Shown: positions 1 through 13,430, counted from the first letter of the stretch. The stretch: DNA of 64,000 nucleotides from Mytilus edulis (GCF_963676685.1 NC_092354.1:68540678-68604677); one strand, 5' to 3'. Program-made: numbers and translations. The notes: generated from the letters alone by a model not told the origin.

Positions 1-1440
1 GTACATCTGAAAGCCATCAACAATAAATGATTCATTCTTTAACCTTATTCTTAAGCAATACATTTGGCAACGCTATATAAATTCTTAACTACTTTTCAAT
101 GAATAAAAACATAGAGAAATTTGTCATACATTTGGACAAACACCCTAGTTTCATAAATGCATAGACTATTAAAGGAAACTCAGTCGCAGAAGACTGCGTA
201 ATAGGAGCATATTATACACACTATTAATTACAACATAGTTCATAATACAAACAGTATACATTTTTAAATTATACGTCTTCAGAAATAAGTCTATGTAATA
301 TTACAGTTTTAAATAAGACAAGCATCTTTTCCACCTTTGGTATACAAATTGACAGCTTAGACAGCACATTTCTATTACAATATTTAAGCATGCCAAGCGC
401 TTTTTTCCATTTGACACCCCTACGTGTCTGACTCGTAAATTTATATCATACTAAAACCATTGAAATATAAAGACAAGTGCGTACACGTATGGATACATTA
501 TTGGTTAGCATTTAGCTAATTCTATTCCGAGTTATTTCAGTAGACTTTCTAAATGACTGATGGGTTAATTATATCTTCATTCAACTTTTATTACTTTGGA
601 TATTTGTTTGCAACGCAAATGCATTTCAATAATTACAAGGAAAAAGGTAATGAATAACTCTGATCAAATAACCGCCAACATTGTGCATGGTACATCTGAA
701 CACCATCAACATTAAATGATTCGTTCATCAATCTTATCATTATGCGATATATTTGACAATGCTATAGAATTATTAACAGTTTGTTAATTAATTTATAGCA
801 TGGCGAAAGTTGCCATATATTATGACAAACACCACGGAAGGCCTGCTACTCTGATATATAAATGTATAGCATAACAGAAAACTTTAAAAAATTTAGTCCA
901 ATCGCGTACATGTATATGTAGCTCATGTTTTTCTGTGTTAGAAATTGTTATGCTATCATTTAATCAGTATTTATACTATTTGGAGATCTATGTGTTCCAT
1001 GCTATCATACTCCCTTAACTTTGATATGAACTATAAAGTAATTGCGCCTTCTGAATAGTGACTTAGAAAAGTAAAATAAAACTTAAAATAACAAACTTAA
1101 AATAACAAAATGCTAATGAAACAGATTATCATAGTTGTTTTTTTTTTTAATTTTAATTATATACTATCATCTTTGTTCTATCTGCATGCATATAAGTTTT
1201 GGAATATTATTTTAGCTCGCCTAACCAAAATGTGCAAACGAGCTATTCCTATCACTTAAACTTTCATAGTTCATCGTTGGGGGTAACTTTATCAATAATC
1301 ATATCTGAAACTACTGGACCAATTGAATCTAACAGTGCCGTTATCTTCATTGCAGTTTATAAGGAACCGAATAAAAATGTCTTAATATACTAAAAAACAT
1401 ATCTGCAAATCAAGATTTACGGATGAGTTAAGTGAGCTAC
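1..1440. repeat. Two diverged copies of an intergenic repeat unit
   Basis: A unit that begins with 'gtacatctgaa.. ccatcaac' and continues through 'gattcatt', 'taaattcttaac' and 'acaaacacc' starts at base 1 and again near 690. Further copies start near 8119 and 8593, and a partial one lies near 19868. The copies differ by many substitutions and small indels, so the duplications are old. The only reading frame (1199-1393) lacks features of a conserved protein and is not called. About 1440-1840 shows nothing recognisable. Confidence 0.6.
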
Positions 1441-1848
1441 AATTGTCCTTAGATGCTGATTTGTATCTTTTTGTTTTTCTTTCAAGTTTATAAATAAAAC
1501 AAAATACATAATTCTAATATGACGTGCTTCTTTAGCTTTGTAAACAACACTGTGATAAAATTCTCGATAAAATGTACCTAGTGCAGACTCAGAGATATAT
1601 ATAATAATGGCTGTTACAATATACTTCCTACGTAAATCTATTGGAACCTATTTGCAAACCTCTCTGTCGATTTTATTGTTTTAAAAAGGACAATTAGAAA
1701 AAGAAAAAAATAACTTTTTTTCTTACTCGTATGCATAATAAAAAGAAGTAATGCACAAGAGCTGGGAGAAATCAAGAAAATAAAAATTAAATAAAATTCC
1801 GCGAAAGTCTATTAATCTTTTTGGCGCATTGAAGTCATTTCAAAACAT

Positions 1849-1856
1849 GACGTCAT
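1849..1856. promoter_or_regulatory. CRE-like palindrome TGACGTCA
   Basis: A perfect 8-bp cAMP-response-element palindrome (CREB/ATF family site) lies about 150 bp upstream of the ATG at 2008. An isolated 8-mer can occur by chance; only its position in front of a well-placed ATG makes it worth listing. Confidence 0.2.
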
Positions 1857-2007
1857 ACATATGAAACCGCTAAAGTTGAAAGTTTTCTGTTGCGTAAACC
1901 AACGGAATTCGTATGATATTGTATAACAACTGATTTTTGAGGTAGGTTTTGTTTTATTTTCTATTCTATTGCATCATTCGCATATTTACTCGTTACAGCA
2001 AGGCAAC

Positions 2008-2118
2008 ATGGCGGCTCCTAAGTTACAAAATGTCAACTTTGGATTTAAAGGAAGCTTACGAGAAAAACTTGTAAAATTAAAAATGGCAAATGTTGGGTTT
2101 GAGAATTTAAAGAATTAA
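2008..2118 (+). CDS. Possible 36-residue small ORF or detached first exon
   Basis: The ATG sits in a good initiation context (aacATGGCG) and opens with Met-Ala-Ala-Pro, as many animal cytosolic proteins do. The rest is basic and mixed polar (Leu-Arg-Glu-Lys and Lys-Leu-Lys stretches) and ends at TAA 2116-2118. An AATAAA lies near 2388. The product is not recognised. No splice donor clearly extends it, and no second copy is seen in the duplicated blocks at 8-13 kb. It may be a chance frame, a 5' exon stranded by rearrangement, or a real microprotein. Confidence is low. Confidence 0.15.
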   Translation: MAAPKLQNVNFGFKGSLREKLVKLKMANVGFENLKN

Positions 2119-2284
2119 AAAGTTTTTTTTCTAGCAGTTATTCACGAACTAACCTACGCAGGCTACATATTTATAAAGATATTTGAACTTTATTAAGCAG
2201 GGATTAAAAAAGAACAGCCACACACACAGAGCATACCCACCCTCGCTTCAGTTTTTTAAAAACCGTATTTGTCCTATTAGAATC

Positions 2285-2384
2285 GAAATAATTCATGGAA
2301 GCCAACGCTCAGGATAAAATTCGAATATCACGGCCCAGGCCATGTGTAAATTTCAAACGATATATGGATTCCATGAATTATTTC
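2285..2384. repeat. 100-bp element bounded by 15-bp perfect inverted repeats
   Basis: Arms gaaataattcatgga at 2285-2299 and its exact reverse complement at 2370-2384 enclose 70 bp without coding content. It resembles a tiny MITE or a fold-back sequence. No convincing target-site duplication is visible. Confidence 0.4.
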
Positions 2385-2739
2385 TTAAATAAACATCGTT
2401 AACAGGACAAGGTCAGCATGTATTAAATTGTCAGTTCATACATGACCCACTTCCATAATTTATCAAACATTTAAGAAGATGAATATGGATCTAACGTAGA
2501 AGACACTGAATCAATACAAGATCAACTAAATAGGGATTTAGGTATTGAATTATATCGTTTTCGACAATGTTAGATGGAAGCCATTGCTGATATTGTACAT
2601 AGTTCGTAACCCGTAATTGTTTTTCTCTCAATTAATTTATGTCTTTTGAAGACCAATGAACTACTGTTTACTTTATTTAGATCTTGGGGTATTTCCATGG
2701 CTCATACTCGTGTATTTTGTATAAATCTGGGTGTAAAAA

Positions 2740-2990
2740 GTAAAATAACAAAAAAACAAGATCCGCTCAAAAGACAAAATGAGGAGATCAAACACATCAA
2801 ACAAATGGATAATACCTGACTTAGTACTGGTATTTTTCAACGAACTATTTTTCCACCAAAAGTTCAAGCATACTTATTTTTGTAACCTATATCATGTTTA
2901 TAGGCTACTGTTCGTTGTTATGAAATGCTTCGTGTTGAAGGAAGTATTTTTATATATAAGTATTTACTTTTGCACATTATGACTTAGATG
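2740..2990 (+). repeat. Fragments of two dispersed mussel repeat tails
   Basis: Bases 2745-2860 resemble the family seen better at 34068-34290 ('cacatcaaac.. ggataa.. cctgacttggta'). Bases 2885-2990 resemble the 3' part of the family ending in 'catcttctt' ('gttgaagg.. tttactttt'). The same pair of fragments in the same order recurs at 9690-9935, so the whole block was duplicated after insertion. Confidence 0.5.
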
Positions 2991-3099
2991 GATATTTATT
3001 ATTTCTATTTCTATGAATATTGTTTTTATGAATGGTATTCACATGCATTCTCTTGTGTTGTGGTAATTTACTTTCTTATTTCTTTTTTTTTTTGTGTAT

Positions 3100-3930
3100 T
3101 GCTTTTGTTTTTAGAAGAATAATCGCTTATTGAATACGATATCAAACTGAAATTAATTAAGAAAGTAAACAAAATTAATGTCAATCAGATATTACTAGAT
3201 GACATTATTGTTAACATATACTTTATCTAGGGAAGCCTGCTGTTTTGTTACAAATAAAATTAGCTGAATGATAACCAATTACTGTGTCATTTTCGGTTTA
3301 TTGAATATCATTGATACGGATCTAAATGTAATTATCGTCCAGATGAGATGCATTCACAAATAAATCAACTAGCGACAAATCAGTTTAACCGAACAATATA
3401 TATTTCTTATTTCATTATGGATGACAGAAAAATACGATGATATACATAATATAGGAAATATGAAAATAAATGTTGATGGTTTTTGTTTCTACCAGTCGGA
3501 AGAAGTGTTTCGCTTTCTTTGTCACCCTCTAGGTTAACATATATATGTAGTTCTAATTTGTGTATACCATTATGATACATTCCTGCAGTCAATAAACATT
3601 ACAAGATGGAGAGTTAACCTTTATGTTCAAAATGGCAACATCTTTCCTAAAATGTCTATTAAAAGAAAATATATAAAAACATAGAAAATCAATAAAAAAT
3701 GTAAAAAAAAATGTTGAACACTTCAGTGTGCACCATATTACGACTTGTTTTTGTGCATACTATCCCATTATACCAAGAATAAACTTTCAAATGTCTACCG
3801 ACTCAAGGATGTCACGGACTTTCTGCAGACACGTGCATCAACTTTCGCTCAGTTATCGGGCAGAAGCGTTCAACACGTTATTGCTTTTGTGTTTCTCTTA
3901 TTGTTTCTGAGCAAGTTGTTTTATGCTAGC
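3100..3930. repeat. Duplicated block, first copy (partner 12165-13430)
   Basis: Long stretches match the later block nearly base for base, e.g. 'ttacaaataaaattagctgaatgataacc' (3248 and 12303) and the 'cagtcggaagaagt.. ttcgctttctt' and 'accgactcaagg' segments. The second copy carries extra sequence near 12520-12970. The short overlapping frames here are not conserved between the copies, so no gene is called. The following 3930-4730 shows nothing recognisable. Confidence 0.65.
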
Positions 3931-4729
3931 TTTAAAATAAAAACGTAGCTGTATACGTAGTTTTATGACATAGATAGGAAACAGAGGTAAATGTTGTATT
4001 GAAATAGATAAATTTGTGAATAAAATATTGAACGGGATAATTGTTAAAAATAAATTGTATCACCTGTTGCATGTGTTGAAAGAAGGTAAGTGTAAAAATA
4101 CTTATAAAGTGAACAAATACCCTGTACAAATTTTAGTTTGTACACAATTACAATTTGCACACGACACATATAAATGTTTAATTTTTGAATCACTAAATTG
4201 GAATCTTATGACAATGCAAATGGTTAGTGTATACTTATAGAATGTATGTTTATGTTTATCTTTCAATGTAAAACGTTTAGTTGGTTTAGTTTCCATTCAT
4301 GCAGTCCTTTTCGGTAATCTTAAAGTACATTAGAGACAACTATCCGTAAGTAAAAATTAGCAACTCAAGTCAATCAATGAATCTTTTATGTATATACGTA
4401 AAAAAGCTGTGTGTTTTATTCGAAAGTTTTGCATGGAATCGAAGTAGAAACCAGACATGATCTCAAATTCACTCAAAACCTGGGCAAATAACTATGTATT
4501 ACAACAACTGTTGACGACGTAGATGTTTTCAAATAGAAATAGATTACAAAGTGATACCAGTTTAAGAGGTTTTTTCTAACAAAGAAGCCAATTTAGGCGG
4601 TCATGATCATTTTTAACATGCATCAAAACAATTATCTATCGTTTTAACCCACACAAAATATTATAATGCATTTTGTCGTAACTTAAAAAAAATTTAAAAC
4701 AGCACTTTAATAGTTGTCATGCGTTTCAA

Positions 4730-5950
4730 ATTAAAGAAATTTTAGTTTTCTTGACGTATTAAATTTAAAAAAAAGACCTTTACAGTTATTCCATCTCTTT
4801 TGTCTCATAAAAAATCTCATAAAAAAAAAATCCTCGTAATGTCAAGGCTTGTTAGCATGATAATGAAAATTAAAAAAAAAGTTCCGACAGTTTTATCTCT
4901 AGTTATATGACTTCGTGTCCATAGAAAAAAAGAAGTATATAGTTTTCCTCAACAATTTATATCAAATTAAGATTATCTCCTTTTCAGAAGTTTAATGTTT
5001 TTTTTTAATCATGATAGTTTCACGTGTAATTTTCAATTTGGAAAAAAAAACACAAACGTTAAATGAATACATTGGACTAGTAATGTAGTTGACAACATTA
5101 TTTGTATTTAGCTTTTGTTTTGGTTAATATAAATTCACACTGTTATTGTTCATCGTGTACAATGTGCAGTTGCCAGATCTATAGAACACTACTTCAATAT
5201 AAACAAATATAGCTGAGTCTCAGGGCGAACTCCAGCTCGAAACATGATATGTACGTGGGTGTATTGTGTGCAAGTGTTGAGGATGACTAGTTGGTGACGT
5301 CTTATTATGTTTTAAAATTAAAACAATATCCAGTAGTGAACTGGATTTTTGTTAACAATCACTTCATTCCTCTTTATATTCCATCATCAATTTACTTTTG
5401 TTTGTACTCCAATAAGAAAGTGTATGCTATTGTTTACAGCTGTTGGTAAAAAGAAAAAAATATTTGCTAGAAATAAAAACGCCTTGAAACTAAAATCGTT
5501 AAATGCAAACAATTCCAATAATGACACAAGGACGACAATTTCACAAGTAAAATCCATAATTTTACCGTTTTGCAAATTATTGGCTCTGCAATTCGTTTGA
5601 ATGACCATAACACGTACATGTTGACTGTTATCCACATACACTAAACACTGATGCATGGCACTCAATAAACAATATTTAATTGTAATATTCAATTTCAAAG
5701 GGACTTAAATATTTGTTATTCAGCAATCTTCCTATATAATAATATTTATTGCAAAAGTTATTTACTCTAGTTTCAATGTTAACATTACTTAGATACATTG
5801 ATTTTCTCTGCGGAATTACCCGTTCCTATTTGTTTTCCATATTGCATGCAACAACAAAGAAAATGTATTTGCTGTTAAAGCGCCTGCGTTATATGCCCTC
5901 AAAAACCAAGTTAACGAATAAGTATTGCTTTTGTGGAAATTGAGAGACAC
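4730..5950. repeat. Duplicated block, empty-site copy (partner 24600-25760)
   Basis: Bases 4780-4850 and 5600-5850 match 24660-24770, 24825-24960 and 25625-25730, e.g. 'catgttga.tgttatccaca' and 'catattgcatgca'. At about 5735 this copy reads straight through, whereas the partner carries a roughly 655-bp repeat insertion. This copy therefore shows the unoccupied target site. Confidence 0.6.
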
Positions 5951-6164
5951 TTTTCTTGATATCTTAAAATGCTGAGGTCCATTTTTTCTTGCTTTTCTCA
6001 TGTTTGTTGTGTATGTAAAACATGTATTCAAAGTGACTGTGTCAGTTTCTACCTGTTTTATTTGTGTTGAGTGTCTTGTTTGTATCTTTCATTGCTTTTG
6101 TAATTGACTATTCCTGTCACCAAGAAAATAATGATGTTAACTGACATGGTATTTATATGTTTAG

Positions 6165-6245
6165 GAGTTTAGAATGACGTCATTTTCACTAGTAACCCAT
6201 TTTGTTTAGGGGCCAGCTGAAGTTAGCCTCCGGGTTCATCCATTT
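6165..6245 (+). repeat. Internal fragment of the 'ggggccagctgaag' retroelement tail
   Basis: The order 'gagtttag.atgacgtca', 'actagt', 'ttaggggccagctgaag', 'cctccgggt' is the reverse complement of bases 33055-33150 in the more complete copy at 32971-33580. It is an old truncated fragment. Nothing else is recognised between 5950 and 6900. Confidence 0.5.
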
Positions 6246-6899
6246 CATTTGTACTTCGATGGTAACTGTTTCTAACACACATAGTACATTTAAGACACAT
6301 ACTAAATTGAATATATAGTGCCAAACCTTATTCATCCAAAATATTCAAGACGATTTGTATTATAAATGCACTTGTATGTGTCTTAGAACTAAGAAGTAAA
6401 ACCATGAAACACCTTTTTTAAGTTAGGATTACTATAAACTTGTTAACATACGTATCTTATAAAGCATTATACAGGAAAACTGTTTGACGTAGTGAAGTCA
6501 CTTTTCAAGGAAGTAATGTGAAATTGAAGAAAAAAATAAGTATAATGAATATAAAGACATGTATGACTTGATATCATTGGCATATCGCTGAAATGAATAC
6601 TAATATGCGATTAGTGTAACAAAGTTATTTAACAGTAGCGCTGAAAGACTGCATTTGTGGAAGAAAAACACTTTACGGACAACGATAAATATGAAAATAA
6701 GATTGTTTCTGTATGATCAAAATTGTAATATCCAATACGAAACTTACTTGATATCAGTACAAAAATATATTTACAACTAGTAAGTACAATGTGGCTCAGA
6801 TATCTTTCGCGTTTACAAATGTTGTTAGTATGAACAATATAAGAAGTTACCTATGTTAAGCTCTTTTATTCCTTCATTAGTAATTTATATAGTATTAAT

Positions 6900-8110
6900 T
6901 TATTTTAGTCTTATATATCATCTATCGATGTTATATTTGCCATGTCTTTTAAATTATATTCGTGCCAGCTGTTTATAGTATGTCACTTTCTGATGCTGTC
7001 GGTGAGTGGAAAGTGAATTGCCTAAGAATCATCAGGGAGTCAAAATGAAGCATTGCTGACAAAATACAAGCTTTTTCTCTTCTAATATAGTAGTGTTCTT
7101 TGACATGTTGACATTGTCCTAGTGTTTATGACAATTGATATAGCCATAGCATTCAAATTATTATGTTAGAGCGTAGATAAAGTACTGTACAAGTGACCTA
7201 TTTAGTTAAAACGTTGACACATGTTATACGAAAAAAGGTCATTTGGTATCATGTTCTACTTTCTTTCGGTTTTTAAAGAGTTCAAAATATCAAAATATCA
7301 ATTGCCTTGTGAGGAATATAACGCTAAATTGTCTTTTGAAAACAAATAGAAAAAAATACGAAATGTACGAAAATATTAATCATTTTAAGTAGTATCTTAA
7401 GTAATAAAAAAACTACGCGCCATTATGTAAGGATAAACTTCTTAGTTTGAAATAAATCAAAAATTGATTGGGGATATTGGGTAATAAGAGATGGGGTGAA
7501 ATATGTACATGTCACCGTTCACCTTCACCTTCAGATGTTATTTAATACTGTAACTGACAAATAGATTATCAAACATGGTAATCATCATTAAACAGAAAAA
7601 AATACCATGGACAAAATGAAACACTATCAGGATGACTTAGAAATAGAAACATGGTTTCTTTTGTTCTTCTTTTGACCTGAAGTAAAATGCTAGGAAATAA
7701 AGTATGTATACTTCCTGCCGTGCCGCATTCTTTTGTCAATGCGTAGTGCAATTAAGAACATAAATTGTTCAGGCTAAAGTTTAGTACACTTATTTGTCGC
7801 ATGTTGATGTAATTAAGGGTGCATCTCACCTAAAAAATAATTCAATTTAGAAACGTTACAATTATCTTAACTAACTGGGAAAATGTTATTTGTTATAAAA
7901 TATTCAGCTGCGCCAGATAAACAATGTGTAAACACAGTGATGACATGGAGTTATGTCTTACTGATCCTGTAGACTTTCTGAAGGAACTAATGCATTAATA
8001 AGATATGCATGCAACTTTTATCACTTTAGCATATGTACTTGTCACACAGATGCATTTCACTAATTATAAGGATAGAGTTATATAACTCTGATCAAATAAC
8101 CGCCAATATT
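6900..8110. repeat. Duplicated block (partners 16980-17250, 18170-18435 and 19140-19870)
   Basis: 'ttcgtgccagctgtttata.tatgtcactttctgat' at 6959 recurs near 16994 and 18169. Bases 7430-7760 ('gattatcaaacatggta', 'accatggacaaaat', 'gacctgaa') recur at 19190-19500. Bases 7980-8080 recur near 19760-19850. So 6.9-8.1 kb was copied as a block and one copy later expanded into the 16-18.4 kb tandem pair. The frame at 7569-7751 has a diverged counterpart at 19306-19539, with no sign of protein conservation. Confidence 0.55.
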
Positions 8111-8118
8111 GGGCATGG

Positions 8119-9300
8119 TACATCTGAACACCATCAAAAATGATTGATTCATTAACTAAGCTTATCCTTAAGCAGTACATGTGGCAAAGCTTTATAAATT
8201 CTTAACCATTTTTCAATTAATTAAAACATAGACAAAATTGTCATATATTATAGACAACACCATGAAATGCCTGCATGTCAGACTTATACATCTAAAAAGT
8301 ATATCATTAAAAAGAACTTTGAGAAATAACAACAATTGCTTTTACCGTTTGGTTATCATTTAGCTAATTCTTTTTATTAAACAACAACAGGCTTCACCAG
8401 ATAAACTATGTGTAAACAATGATGATATCGAGTTATTTCTGATTGAAAATTGCAGTAAACTTTCTAAATGACAAATACATTTAGGTTAAAAATATCTTCA
8501 TTCATATTTTATTACTTTTGGATATTTGTTCGCAACGCAAATGCAATTCAATAATCAAAAATGATAAAATAAACACGAACTTTGTGCATGGTACATCTGA
8601 ACACCATCAAAAATACATGATTCATCATTAGCTTATCCTAAGGCAGTATATTTGAAAAATCTTTTTAAATTCTTTACAATTTTTCAATTACAGTGTATTA
8701 TATAATTAATATAATGAAGAAAGTTGCCATGCATCTGGACAAACTCCATGAAAGGCCTGCGTCTCTGATTCATTAATCTATTTCATAAAAAAACTTTTAG
8801 AAATGAGCAAAATATGTAAGTGTATTTCATGTTTTTCTGTGTTTATAATCTTTATGCTGTTATCTAATAAGTATTTAAATTATTTGGAGATCTACAATGT
8901 ATGTGATCCATGCTCTCATAAATATTATTAAATTGGTTTTTAATCAATCATCTTTTTTCTACCTCCATGTAAATTAGTTTGCTTACTATTTTAGCTAACC
9001 TGACCAAAATGTGCAAAGAAGCAATTTCTATCACTTGAACATCCGTAGTAAATCGTCGGTTAAACAATAATCGTATCTGAAACCGCTTGAATCCAATTGA
9101 ACCACACGGTGCCGTAATCTCTAATGCAGTGTATTATTCACACAATAAAACTGGCTTAATACACTAAAAAATACCTACAAATCAAGGCTTACAGATGAGT
9201 CATATAAGCATCAATTGATATGAGTTATTGCCGATAGATGTTGATTTTAAGCATGTTGTTTTGCGTTTAAGTTTATAGTAGAGAGAAATACACGAAAAAC
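8119..9300. repeat. Two further copies of the window-start repeat unit
   Basis: Copies begin near 8119 and 8593 with 'ggtacatctgaacaccatcaa' and follow the same order of landmarks as 1-1440, including 'tgaccaaaatgtgcaaa' (9001; compare 1223). The flanking segment to 9935 matches 2440-2990, so the duplicated tract is larger than the unit itself. Confidence 0.55.
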
Positions 9301-9689
9301 ATGTTCACAAGACATGGTCGGCCCATATTAAAGATTCAGTTCTACAGGACTACCATAAAATTAATTTTCTTATTTTCTTTATTTTCTTATTTTCTTATTC
9401 TTTTTTTCGGGTTTATCAAACACTTTAGAAAAGAAAAGATTTAAAATAGAAAAATATTGCAGCAATACAAGATCAACAAAAAAGGGATTTTAGTATTGAA
9501 TTATATCTTTCTCTACAATGTTAGAGATAGGTCATTGCTGAGATTGCAAATAGTTTGTAACCCGGAATTGTTTTTCTCTCGATTGAGTTGTGTCTTATGT
9601 ACTACTGTTGGCTTTACTTAGACATTGGGGTGACACAGTACTTGTTTGGTCAATAGTCGTATCTTTTGTATAAACGTTTGGGTTCCAAA

Positions 9690-9935
9690 AGTAAAATATC
9701 AAAACAATACCCAATCAAATGGCAAAGTTAGAAAATCAAAGGCATCAATCGATTCGATAATAACTGACATGTTCTTGACTTGGTACAGGCATTTTTTCTA
9801 CGAACTATTTTCAAACTAAATGTTCAAGCATGCTAATTTTGGAAACCTTTATGGCTTGCTGTTCGTTATCTGGAAATACTCCATGTTGAAGGCCGTACTT
9901 TGATGTATAATTATTTACTTTTACACATAATGGTT
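9690..9935 (+). repeat. Second copy of the paired repeat fragments at 2740-2990
   Basis: The landmarks 'cttgacttggtacaggcatttt', 'ttgctgttcgtta' and 'gttgaaggccgtactttga' are clearer here than at 2740-2990. From 9935 to 12050 nothing beyond short AT-rich frames can be supported; I see no gene there. Confidence 0.5.
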
Positions 9936-12059
9936 TGGTTGGAGAGTGTGTTTTTTTTTTTGTTAATTGTACATCTGAAAACCATCAACATTTTTTTTTT
10001 ATTAAAAACTTGAAGTGAGGTACAATTATTATATTTTGCACTGTAAACAGGAGACCAGACAAAATCCTGAAACTATTAGCCAATCAGAAGAAATTACCGA
10101 ATTATTACACTGATAAAGACGATAAAAATATCTCAAGTTTGATGCTATACACCATTGAATAACAGATAGCTTAACACCAATTTGAGTCAAGTCAACACCA
10201 TCAGTCTCATCTTATTTGGTCTTAAAAGATCGGCTGTCCTCCAAATTTTTCAGAGGCTTCAAAATAACACCAAACCCATGCAGCGAATAATACTGTCTGT
10301 CTTTGGCACTTTTGGAAGATTTAGATTCTAGACATATTGAATGTAAACAAACGATTTAACTATTTCATTAATGTAATTGTATAAAAGAATTAAGCATCAA
10401 CGAAAAACATATTGAAACTCTGATAATGCACAGGCTTGCCCAAGAAAAAATACTTTCTTGATTTCTTTGGCTTTGTGTCTAAACGATGAGCTGTATATTA
10501 TCTTGTTTTGTACTTTATACTTAATTTTTAGATAGTTTATATTCAAATTATCTTTTTAAAAATGAGATATAGATAACAAGATCCTTTTTTTCTATCTGAT
10601 AAAACGAAACTGTGACCTTATATTACACTCTTTAAAGTTGTTTTTGGGATCATTTAATTCATCAAAAAGGTGGATTTTCATCACACAGAGAAAGACTCAT
10701 TAAATACACACCCGTAACTCATAAATCGAAAACAAATAGATGCATTGGTTGTGTAATCAACATCATCAATTTAAATTAATGGAAAAAGAACGTTAAAATT
10801 GCCTCCAAAATACATGTTATTCGTATTCTATATACAAAATGTACTATACATATTTTAAAACAATATTTATCAACCGTTGATACAGAAGCTTTAAAATTAA
10901 AAATGGCCAATATAATTGTATAATTATGTAAACAAATATAAAATGAGTTGTCCTATATGTCTGTGATCTGCAAACAAGCATATAAACAAAACTTAACTCA
11001 AGGTTATTACAAAAATTAGGGAATTCCATATCAACAGACAACATCAAACGTTATAAACCAATGGAAAGAGTTAAAAACAACTGTATTATCCCTGATTGCT
11101 AGGTACCCATATATGGTGAGTTAAACTGGATGCATAATCAAGGAATAAACTATAAAGAAACTTAAAAGTAACACGGCTTCAGCACTCAGAATTTATAACG
11201 CAGGTCAATTTGTATCATTTGTTAATCTTTATCTACAGGTCTTGTTAATTTCCGTTTCAATTTTTGTGATAACATACTCCAATACTGATTGTGACCAAAA
11301 GTTTCAGAGTATATACAAAAACAATAGACGGACAAGGTTAAACATACGACAGGGTTGTAAAAAGACCTATTTGAACAATAACAAAACAAAATATGTATGT
11401 TATAAAACAGATAAACTGACAAAGGTTTTAAAATAATTTTAATATTGTATACGTATATCAGTTTGTTCTATAAAATTTATAATTTTCCATTGCATGATAT
11501 TGGAAGTCAAACTTTAGAAAGGTGTAATAAATGTATTGTTAATATACAGTACCATATATAATATGCATAATGTTTTATAATACGGAAAGTAAGAGTAATG
11601 AAGGAAAAGCATGACACACCTATATCTCCATATACTACAAATATCGATAAGAATGTATCGTATCTGCATTTATAATGTATAATAACACTTGGAACTAGAC
11701 GGCATTTTTCATCGAATTGAGTCATAGTAATTGATATTATTAGTTGCAAAGTGACCTAATACGATATATAATGAGGTCAGAAAATTCCAACAAATTTATC
11801 ACAACATGTGGTATTTAGGCTAGTGACCTATACAAGTGACAAAGTCTTCAATATCGTTTGTATAAAAGGACCTTACACCACTACTAATCGTGTTTTGAAA
11901 TAAGCCCCGTCAACTAACTTAAAATGAAATATACACGGTATCCACACATTTTTCTTTACCAATCATAATCCTAGAAATGTATAGGACTTCCTCAAGATTC
12001 AGCAGTAATCGTGCATGCATGAGCCACACATATGCAACTGTTTAATGTTTTTTGTTTTT

Positions 12060-12090
12060 GATCTACGACTTGATCTACGACTTGATCTAC
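12060..12090. repeat. 12-bp tandem repeat (gatctacgactt), 2.6 copies
   Basis: Two full units and a partial one directly precede the TC microsatellite. Confidence 0.85.

Positions 12091-12091
<1 letters not shown>

Positions 12092-12164
<73 letters not shown>
12092..12164. repeat. (TC)n microsatellite, 73 bp
   Basis: Uninterrupted TC dinucleotides. The tract lies exactly where the duplicated block 12165-13430 begins; the partner at 3110 lacks it, so it grew or was inserted after the duplication. Confidence 0.97.
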
Positions 12165-12167
<3 letters not shown>

Positions 12168-13430
12168 CAAAGGAATAATCGCTTATTGTAGATCTAATTT
12201 AACTATAATTAATTTAGAAAGTCAACACAAGTATTGTCAATCAGATATAACTCGATGTCATGAATGTTAACACGTACTTCATCTATGGAAGTCTGCTGTT
12301 TTGTTACAAATAAAATTAGCTGAATGATAACCAATTACTGTGTCATTTTCGGTTATTAAATATCATTGATACGGATCTAAATGTAATTATCTTCCAGATG
12401 AGATGCATTCACAAATAAATCAACTAGCGACAAATCAGTCTACTGAACTTATAGCCGAACAATTTATATTTCTAATTCCATTATGGGTGACAGAAACATA
12501 CGATGATATACATAATAATTCGTCGCTGGGCTTCTAAAATGTCGTATACAATTTTTTTGGCTGAAAATACTTTTTGACACCAATGGTCTAGGCGGGAGGA
12601 AATCTTTTGGTATTACAAAATAGCATACAGTAAGACCAATCAAAATGTGTGAAATAAGACATATTACAAAATTGCCAATGTCAGTTGTTTGTAAAATTGC
12701 TTCCAAAATGTTGTATGAACACTTAAAAATCGTTGTAGAATGGCTTTGGGGAAAAAATAATTGTACATTTCTTTATTTCTGTGAAAATAATTTAAGTTCT
12801 TGGATAATCTAGAAATGAGAAAGTTTTTATTTCACCGCTATTTACAAAAAAGTTCAAGTTCACATATGACATTTTCAAGCATGCATTTTCTCAAAATTTT
12901 CAAAGCCTGTTTGTGAGATATTTTTTTCTTGAAAAATTTGTAATTTACAACATTTTAGAAGCCCAGCGACATTATAGAAAATATGAAAATCAGTTTTCAT
13001 TGCTTTTGTTCTGCCAGTCGGAAGAAGTATTTCGCTTTCTTAGTCACCCTCGAGGTTAACAGATATATGTAGTTCTAATTTGTTTTTACCATTATTATAC
13101 ATTCCTGTGTTTTTAACAGTCAATAAACCTTACAAGATGGAGAGTAAAATATTTCCCAAAATTAACAAAAATGTAAATAAAAGCATAGAAGATCAATGAA
13201 TGTAAAAAATTGTTGACCACTTCAATGTGCACCATATTATGACTCTGATTTGTTTGTGCATACTATCCTATTATACCCAAAAAAGCTTTCACATTTCTAC
13301 CGACTCAAGGTTGCTACGGACTTAAACATCTTGCAGACACATGCATCAACTTTCGTTCAGTTATCGGGTGGAAGCGTTCAAAAGGTTATTGTTTTTGTGT
13401 TTCTCTTATTAATCTACATCCTTGGTTCTT
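12165..13430. repeat. Duplicated block, second copy (partner 3100-3930)
   Basis: It matches from 'aggaataatcgcttattg' to the 'gtttctcttatt' near 13400. About 450 bp of extra sequence (12520-12970) interrupts the homology. That insert is bounded by 'cgtcgctgggcttctaaaatg' at its start and 'cattttagaagcccagcgac' at its end, an inverted pair that suggests a small TIR element. Confidence 0.55.

Noticed and set aside
5349..5698. Overlapping 83- and 103-codon frames on opposite strands
   Set aside because: The duplicate at 24.8 kb does not preserve either frame, and no motifs are seen.
12052..12270. 72-codon frame with a long Ser-Leu repeat
   Set aside because: It is the translation of the TC microsatellite.
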